Shown here in pieces: positions 35,103 to 39,162 of a DNA stretch of 39,162 nucleotides. This DNA is from Candidatus Accumulibacter conexus (GTDB lineage: Bacteria; Pseudomonadota; Gammaproteobacteria; Burkholderiales; Rhodocyclaceae). The stretch is from contig JAGFNJ010000048.1 in NCBI GenBank assembly GCA_017592775.1, forward strand, positions 1-39,162. The letters are read 5' to 3'. The position numbers and the translations under genes are program-made. Numbering within the stretch: position 1 is the stretch's first letter; every line of letters begins with the position of its first letter. The notes under the pieces were generated by a model. That model did no database searches, was not told where the DNA came from, and saw only the letters and a program-made list of their open reading frames with translations.

Positions 35103-36427
35103 GCGGGCAACTGCTGCCGGACCCGCTGCCGGGCGACTGCCGCGCTGCGGCGGAAGCGCTCAATCGGGGTTGCGCGTGCATCTCGGTCGATCCCGAGTCG
35201 CTGCAGCGGGAACTCGCAGCGGGCGATGGCAGCGCGGCGAATGGCGAGTGGCTGGCGAGCCGCCCGCACCTTTTTTCCGACAGCATGGTCTTCGTCAGCG
35301 AGCTGCACCTCGCGCGCATGGCACGGACGATCGCCGCCATCGAGCGGGTGGTCGCGCAGCCCGCGTACCGGGAGCGCGTGCTCGCCTACGCGCCGGCGGT
35401 TGCGCAGCATTCACCGGCCGCCGCCGGCGTCTTCCTCGGCTACGATTTCCACCTCGGCCCGGACGGGCCGCAACTGATCGAGATCAACTCGAATGCCGGC
35501 GGCGCGCTGCTGAATTCGCGTCTGCTGCGGGCGCAACGGGCGTGTTGTGCGCCGGTGGCGACGATGATGCCACCGCCGTTGCCGGTCGAGGAACGCTTCC
35601 TCGACATGTTCCGCGACGAATGGCGGCTGGCGCGGCCCGCCGTGGCTGCGGCACTGCCGCTGGCACGCGTGGTGATCGTCGACGAGGCGCCTGCCGAGCA
35701 ATACCTGGCTCCCGAGTTCGAACTCTTCCGCCAGCTCTTCACCGCCCATGGCATCGACGCGCAGGTGGCCGATCCCGCCGAGCTGTCGTTCGACGGCGAT
35801 GCACTGCGTTGCCGCGGCGAGGTCGTCGACCTGGTGTACAACCGGCTGACCGACTTTTCCCTCGCCGAGCCGCAGAACCAGGCCCTGCGGCGGGCCTATC
35901 TCGCCGACGCCGTCGTTCTCACGCCGCATCCGCAGACGCATGCGCTCTTCGCCGACAAGCGCAACCTGCTGGCGCTTGGCGACCAGCATTGGCTGCGGCA
36001 GATCGGCATCGCCGACGACGAGCGTGAACTGCTGGCGAGCAGCATTCCGCGTACCGAGGAAGTCACACCACACAACGCCGAGGCTTTCTGGCGCAGCCGG
36101 CGGCAGTGGTTCTTCAAGCCGGTCGCCGGTTTCGGCAGCAGGGCGGCGTACCGTGGTGACAAGCTGACGCGACGGGTGTTCGCCGACATCGCCCGTGGCG
36201 GCTATGTCGCCCAGGCCGTCGTCAGCCCCTCCGAGCGCCGGCTGCTGATCGACGGTGTCGAGCGGGATTTCAAGCTCGACCTGCGCAACTACGTCTACCG
36301 GGGTGCCGTGCAGCTCGTTTCGGCGCGCCTCTATCGCGGCCAGACGACCAATTTCCGCACTCCCGGTGGCGGTTTTGCCGCCGTCTTTGCGGTGCCCGGG
36401 CAGTGCGGCGGCGGCAGTTGCCGATGA
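35099..36427 (+). CDS. ATP-grasp-like protein of unknown function, coupled to mobB
   Basis: A 442-residue protein from the GTG at 35099, which overlaps the helicase stop by four bases (GTGA); the frame to 33980 opposite the helicase is not coding. It has an N-terminal part with a conserved-looking EINSNAGGALLN motif (128-139), a middle part with LVYNRLTDFSLAEP (245-258), and a C-terminal part with THALFADKRNLLALGD (280-295), the Lys340-containing FFKPVAGFGSRAAYRGDKLT (338-357) and QTTNFRTPGGGFA (415-427). This order resembles ATP-grasp enzymes, where lysines bind ATP and Asn/Glu bind magnesium. I cannot name its substrate. The chain is cysteine-containing at the end (CGGGSC). It overlaps mobB by 4 bases. 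Confidence 0.6.
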   Translation: MSGQLLPDPLPGDCRAAAEALNRGCACISVDPESLQRELAAGDGSAANGEWLASRPHLFSDSMVFVSELHLARMARTIAAIERVVAQPAYRERVLAYAPAVAQHSPAAAGVFLGYDFHLGPDGPQLIEINSNAGGALLNSRLLRAQRACCAPVATMMPPPLPVEERFLDMFRDEWRLARPAVAAALPLARVVIVDEAPAEQYLAPEFELFRQLFTAHGIDAQVADPAELSFDGDALRCRGEVVDLVYNRLTDFSLAEPQNQALRRAYLADAVVLTPHPQTHALFADKRNLLALGDQHWLRQIGIADDERELLASSIPRTEEVTPHNAEAFWRSRRQWFFKPVAGFGSRAAYRGDKLTRRVFADIARGGYVAQAVVSPSERRLLIDGVERDFKLDLRNYVYRGAVQLVSARLYRGQTTNFRTPGGGFAAVFAVPGQCGGGSCR

Positions 36428-36951
36428 AGATCTTCGGCATCACCGGCTATTCAGGCGCCGGCAAGACGACACTGATCGAGCGCATGCTGCCACAGATCAT
36501 CGAGCGTGGCTTGCGCACCGCGGTCCTCAAGCATACCCATCACGACTTCGACATCGACCGGCCCGGCAAGGACTCCTTCCGCCATCGCCAGGCCGGCGCC
36601 AGCGAAGTGCTGCTCGCCAACGCTTCGCGCTGGGTGCTGATGCACGAACTGCGCGGTGCGCGCGAGCCGACCCTGGCCGAATACGCGAGCCGTTTCTCGC
36701 CCTGTGATCTGCTGCTCGTCGAGGGTTTCAAGCACGAGGCGATTCCCAGGCTCGAGGTGCATCGGCCGGCCAACGGCAAGCCAACGTTGTGGCCCGAGCA
36801 GCGGCAGATCGTTGCCGTCGCCTCCGACCAGCCAGCACCCGTGGACCTGCCCGCCGGTCTGCGCTGGCTCGACCTGAACGACGTGCCGACGATCGTCGCT
36901 TTCATCCTCGATCATCTTCAACTCACCGGGAATGCCGATGCTGTCCTTTGA
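36424..36951 (+). CDS. mobB: Molybdopterin-guanine dinucleotide biosynthesis protein MobB
   Basis: A 175-residue GTPase-like protein from the ATG at 36424, which overlaps the preceding stop (ATGA); a GTG-type start at 36403 is less likely. Walker A is GYSGAGKTTLIE (7-18 or so), followed by VLKHTHHDFDIDRPGKDSFRH and LLVEGFKHEAIPRLEVHR, which are the standard MobB motifs. MobB helps MobA join GMP to molybdopterin, making the guanine dinucleotide form needed by DMSO-reductase family enzymes. No mobA is in the window. The end overlaps the moeA start by 20 bases, so coupling with moeA is likely. Confidence 0.94.
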   Translation: MKIFGITGYSGAGKTTLIERMLPQIIERGLRTAVLKHTHHDFDIDRPGKDSFRHRQAGASEVLLANASRWVLMHELRGAREPTLAEYASRFSPCDLLLVEGFKHEAIPRLEVHRPANGKPTLWPEQRQIVAVASDQPAPVDLPAGLRWLDLNDVPTIVAFILDHLQLTGNADAVL

Positions 36952-38143
36952 AGAAGCTCTTGCCCGCCTGCTTGCGGCAGCACCGGCGGTCGCCGAAGTC
37001 GAATCGCTGTCGACGCTGCACGCCGATCGACGGGTCCTCGCGCAGGCGCAGACGGCAACCGTCGATGCGCCGCCGCTCGACAATTCGGCGATGGATGGCT
37101 ATGCCGTCGCGGTGGCCGACGTGCCGCGCGTCGGGATCTGCCTGCCGGTGACGCAGCGCATTCCCGCCGGCAGCGTCGGCAGCCGGCTGCAGCCGGGCAG
37201 CGCCGCACGCATCTTCACCGGCGCGCCGATCCCGCCGGGGGCCGATGCGGTCGTGATGCAGGAACTCTGCGAACACGATGCGGCGGCGGTGCGCATCAAC
37301 CACCTGCCGCGCAGCGGCGAACACATTCGCCGCGCCGGCAGCGACATCGCCGCCGGCAGCGAGATTCTCGCCTGCGGTCAGCGGCTGCGGCCGCAGGACA
37401 CGGCGCTGGCGGCGTCGGTCGGCATCGCCTCGCTGCCGGTCTTCCGCCGCCTGCGGGTGGCGGTGCTGTGCACCGGCGACGAGCTGCGGATGCCCGGCGA
37501 AACGCTGCCGCCGGGGGCGATCTACAACACCAACCGCTTCCTGCTGGCGGCGCTGCTCGAACGGCTCGGCTGCGTCGTGCACGATGCCGGCGCGGTCGCC
37601 GACACCCTGCCGGCAACGCAGGCGGCGCTGCGGGCAGCGGCCAGCGACAATGACCTCGTGATCTCGTCCGGCGGCGTCTCGGTCGGCGAGGAGGATCACG
37701 TCCGCGCTGCGGTCGAACTGGCCGGCAGGCTCGAAATGTGGAAGATCGCGATCAAGCCGGGCAAACCACTGGCTTTCGGCCATCTCGCCACGGACGGGCG
37801 CGAGATCCCCTTCGTCGGACTGCCGGGCAACCCGGTATCGTGCCTGGTCACCTTCGTCATGCTGGTGCGGCCGCTGCTCCTGCGGATGCAGGGGGCGCAG
37901 CAGGTGGCGCCGGCCAGCTACCGGTTGCACGCCGATTTCGACTGGCCGTTCCCGGATGCCCGGCGCGAGTTCCTGCGCGTGCGGAGCAACGCCGGTGGCG
38001 GCGTCGAGTTGTTCGGCAACCAGGGTTCGGGCGTCCTGACCTCGACCGTGTGGGGAGATGGCTTGGTCGACAACGCACCACAGCAGGTGATCCGACGTGG
38101 CGACGTGGTCTCTTTCACTCCGTTTTCGGCCTTGCTCGACTGA
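36932..38143 (+). CDS. moeA: Molybdopterin molybdenumtransferase MoeA
   Basis: A 403-residue enzyme (ATG at 36932; an ATG at 36938 is also possible) that inserts molybdate into adenylylated molybdopterin. Visible motifs are DNSAMDGYAVAV near 50, RIFTGAPIPPGADAVVMQE near 91, TGDEL in the central domain, SSGGVSVGEEDHV in the substrate-binding domain, and GLPGNPVSCLVTFVMLV toward the C-terminus. The final beta-barrel domain is present, so the chain is complete. It lies between mobB (20-base overlap) and moaD (15 bases after its stop), as part of a cofactor operon. Confidence 0.95.
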   Translation: MPMLSFEEALARLLAAAPAVAEVESLSTLHADRRVLAQAQTATVDAPPLDNSAMDGYAVAVADVPRVGICLPVTQRIPAGSVGSRLQPGSAARIFTGAPIPPGADAVVMQELCEHDAAAVRINHLPRSGEHIRRAGSDIAAGSEILACGQRLRPQDTALAASVGIASLPVFRRLRVAVLCTGDELRMPGETLPPGAIYNTNRFLLAALLERLGCVVHDAGAVADTLPATQAALRAAASDNDLVISSGGVSVGEEDHVRAAVELAGRLEMWKIAIKPGKPLAFGHLATDGREIPFVGLPGNPVSCLVTFVMLVRPLLLRMQGAQQVAPASYRLHADFDWPFPDARREFLRVRSNAGGGVELFGNQGSGVLTSTVWGDGLVDNAPQQVIRRGDVVSFTPFSALLD

Positions 38144-38158
38144 GCCGGGGAGACGCTG

Positions 38159-38410
38159 ATGCTGACCATTCTGTACTTTGCTTCGGTGCGCGAGCGCGTC
38201 GGCCGGGCCGCCGAGGAACTCGCCCTGCCCGTCGGCGTCGCCGATGTCGCCGGGCTGCTCCGCCATCTCGGCCAGCGCGGTGGCGCCTGGGAGGGGTTGG
38301 CGCGGATCGCGAACCTGCGCTGCGCGGTCAATCAGCAGATGGTGGCGCTCGATTCGCCGATCGGCGATGGCGACGAGGTGGCTTTCTTCCCGCCGGTGAC
38401 CGGGGGCTGA
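38159..38410 (+). CDS. moaD: Molybdopterin synthase small subunit MoaD
   Basis: An 83-residue ubiquitin-like sulfur carrier with the essential C-terminal Gly-Gly (ending VTGG). It starts at ATG 38159. The fold signature VLYFASVRERVG type text (ILYFASVRERVGRAAEEL) is clear at the N-terminus, and the hydrophobic DEVAFFPPVTGG end is typical. The C-terminal glycine is thiocarboxylated and transfers sulfur to precursor Z within the MoaD/MoaE complex. The moaE start lies 4 bases after its stop. Confidence 0.94.
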   Translation: MLTILYFASVRERVGRAAEELALPVGVADVAGLLRHLGQRGGAWEGLARIANLRCAVNQQMVALDSPIGDGDEVAFFPPVTGG

Positions 38411-38414
38411 GCGG

Positions 38415-38876
38415 ATGCACGTGCGGATCCAGGAAGCCGATTTCGACGTCGGCAGCGAACTCACCGCCCTGCGCCGCGCGGACCCGCGGATCGGCGCGCT
38501 GGCATCCTTCGTCGGCCTCGTGCGCGATGTCAGCGGCGGCTCTGGCGTCAGCGAGATGCACCTCGAACACTACCCCGGGATGACCGATAAGGCACTGGCG
38601 GCGATCGTCGGCGAGGCGTTGCAGCGCTGGTCGCTGCTCGACGTCCTGGTGATCCATCGCGTCGGCCGTCTGCTGCCCACCGACCAGATCGTCCTCGTTG
38701 CCGTTGCCGCCGCGCACCGCGCGGAAGCCTTTTCCGCTTGCGCGTTCATCATGGACTACCTGAAGACGCGGGCGCCGTTCTGGAAACGCGAGCTGACTCC
38801 GGAAGGGGCGCGCTGGGTCGAGGCGCGCGAGGCGGACGACCGCGCTGCCGAACGCTGGCAGCAGCCGGGCGGGTGA
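38415..38876 (+). CDS. moaE: Molybdopterin synthase catalytic subunit MoaE
   Basis: A 153-residue enzyme from the ATG at 38415. The key regions seen are GALASFVGLVRD near 27-38, LEHYPGMTDKAL near 50-61, the pair His101-Arg102 in AAHRAEAF, and the lysines 117 and 124 in DYLKTRAPFWKRE that act in catalysis. It makes molybdopterin dithiolene from cyclic pyranopterin with MoaD-borne sulfur. It is the last recognisable gene of the cofactor operon. Genes moaA, moaC and mobA are not in the window. Confidence 0.94.
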   Translation: MHVRIQEADFDVGSELTALRRADPRIGALASFVGLVRDVSGGSGVSEMHLEHYPGMTDKALAAIVGEALQRWSLLDVLVIHRVGRLLPTDQIVLVAVAAAHRAEAFSACAFIMDYLKTRAPFWKRELTPEGARWVEAREADDRAAERWQQPGG

Positions 38877-38934
38877 TGGCCGGTCCGGCGGGTTTTCGCA
38901 AGGATGCACCAGTGCCGCAGGAAACCGGGCTCGT

Positions 38935-39162
38935 CCAGCGGTCGGCCACGACGCCGTAATGCGCGAGCACTGCCGCGTAGACCGGGTTGAGCTGCGGCTC
39001 GGTGGCGACCCGGGGGAATTTGACCGGCCCACGGGGCTCCAGCAGCTCGTCGAAGTAGTCCTTGCCGAAGCGCTTGTTCAGCTTCAGCCGCTCGTCGTCG
39101 AGGACGAACCCCTTGACGATGAACTCGCGCAGGGTCTGGGTCGCCCAGATGCGGAACTGCGT
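38935..39162 (-). pseudogene. RhuM-like fragment fused in frame to an IS21 IstA-like fragment
   Basis: A minus-strand frame enters from the right edge. Its first 42 residues (39162-39037) have the RhuM core: WATQTLREFIVKGFVLDDER, then GKDYFDELLE. RhuM proteins are phage/virulence-associated and usually about 340 residues. After a three-residue bridge the frame continues (39027-38935) with ATEPQLNPVYAAVLAHYGVV, which resembles the IS21 transposase IstA catalytic segment ahead of its Cys-Arg-Val and Arg-Lys-Gly marks. It then drifts into unrelated text until a stop at 38749, inside the opposite strand of moaE. Both halves are incomplete, so this is probably a decayed junction of mobile DNA. The RhuM half is clearer than the IstA half. 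Confidence 0.55.

Noticed and set aside
38877-38910. A possible terminator after moaE (GCCGGTCCGGC followed by GGGTTTT)
   Set aside because: The palindrome allows only a three-base-pair stem with a real loop, so it is too weak.

Overview
The window is GC-rich (roughly two thirds G+C), densely coding DNA whose gene families and order point to a betaproteobacterium of the Rhodocyclales. The XrtA/PEP-CTERM exopolysaccharide regulators (prsK, prsR, prsT) together with an EpsB-type sugar transferase are typical of floc- and biofilm-forming members such as 'Candidatus Accumulibacter' and its relatives. This assignment rests on recognised families, not on a database search.

Layout. At 1-133 is the tail of an ORF that may be a transposase. 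At 493-2962 a DUF3300 protein with an RG/glycine-rich tail is paired with a DUF2950 protein. At 3135-5132 is an operon of yciB, a YciI-like gene, bolA and a periplasmic parvulin, closed by a clear intrinsic terminator. purL lies on the minus strand at 5199-9209. At 9464-11846 a bifunctional NAD(P)HX repair gene overlaps an EamA transporter gene.

At 11843-14816 a minus-strand operon encodes an OmpR-type response regulator, its sensor kinase and a PfkB-family sugar kinase. It diverges from eptA (14953-16650), and the intergenic region carries a PmrA-box-like sequence. This resembles the pmrCAB lipid A modification module. A patatin-like gene, an HIT gene and a 47-residue membrane protein missed by ordinary ORF cut-offs follow.

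At 18847-32255 is the exopolysaccharide region: an O-antigen-ligase/polymerase family protein with a large soluble insert, the EpsB-type initiating transferase, the PrsK/PrsR two-component pair (sigma-54 type regulator), the giant TPR lipoprotein PrsT, two enzymes that would make UDP-GalNAc uronic acid (TviB/TviC type), and a Sel1-SLT lytic transglycosylase. The exosortase, the transport genes and any PEP-CTERM substrate are not in the window.

A trypsin-like protease and a YoaA/DinG helicase follow. A molybdenum cofactor operon (mobB, moeA, moaD, moaE) is led by an unassigned ATP-grasp-like gene whose stop overlaps the mobB start. The right edge has decayed mobile DNA: a RhuM-like fragment fused in frame to an IS21 IstA-like fragment. 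No rRNA, tRNA or CRISPR array was seen.
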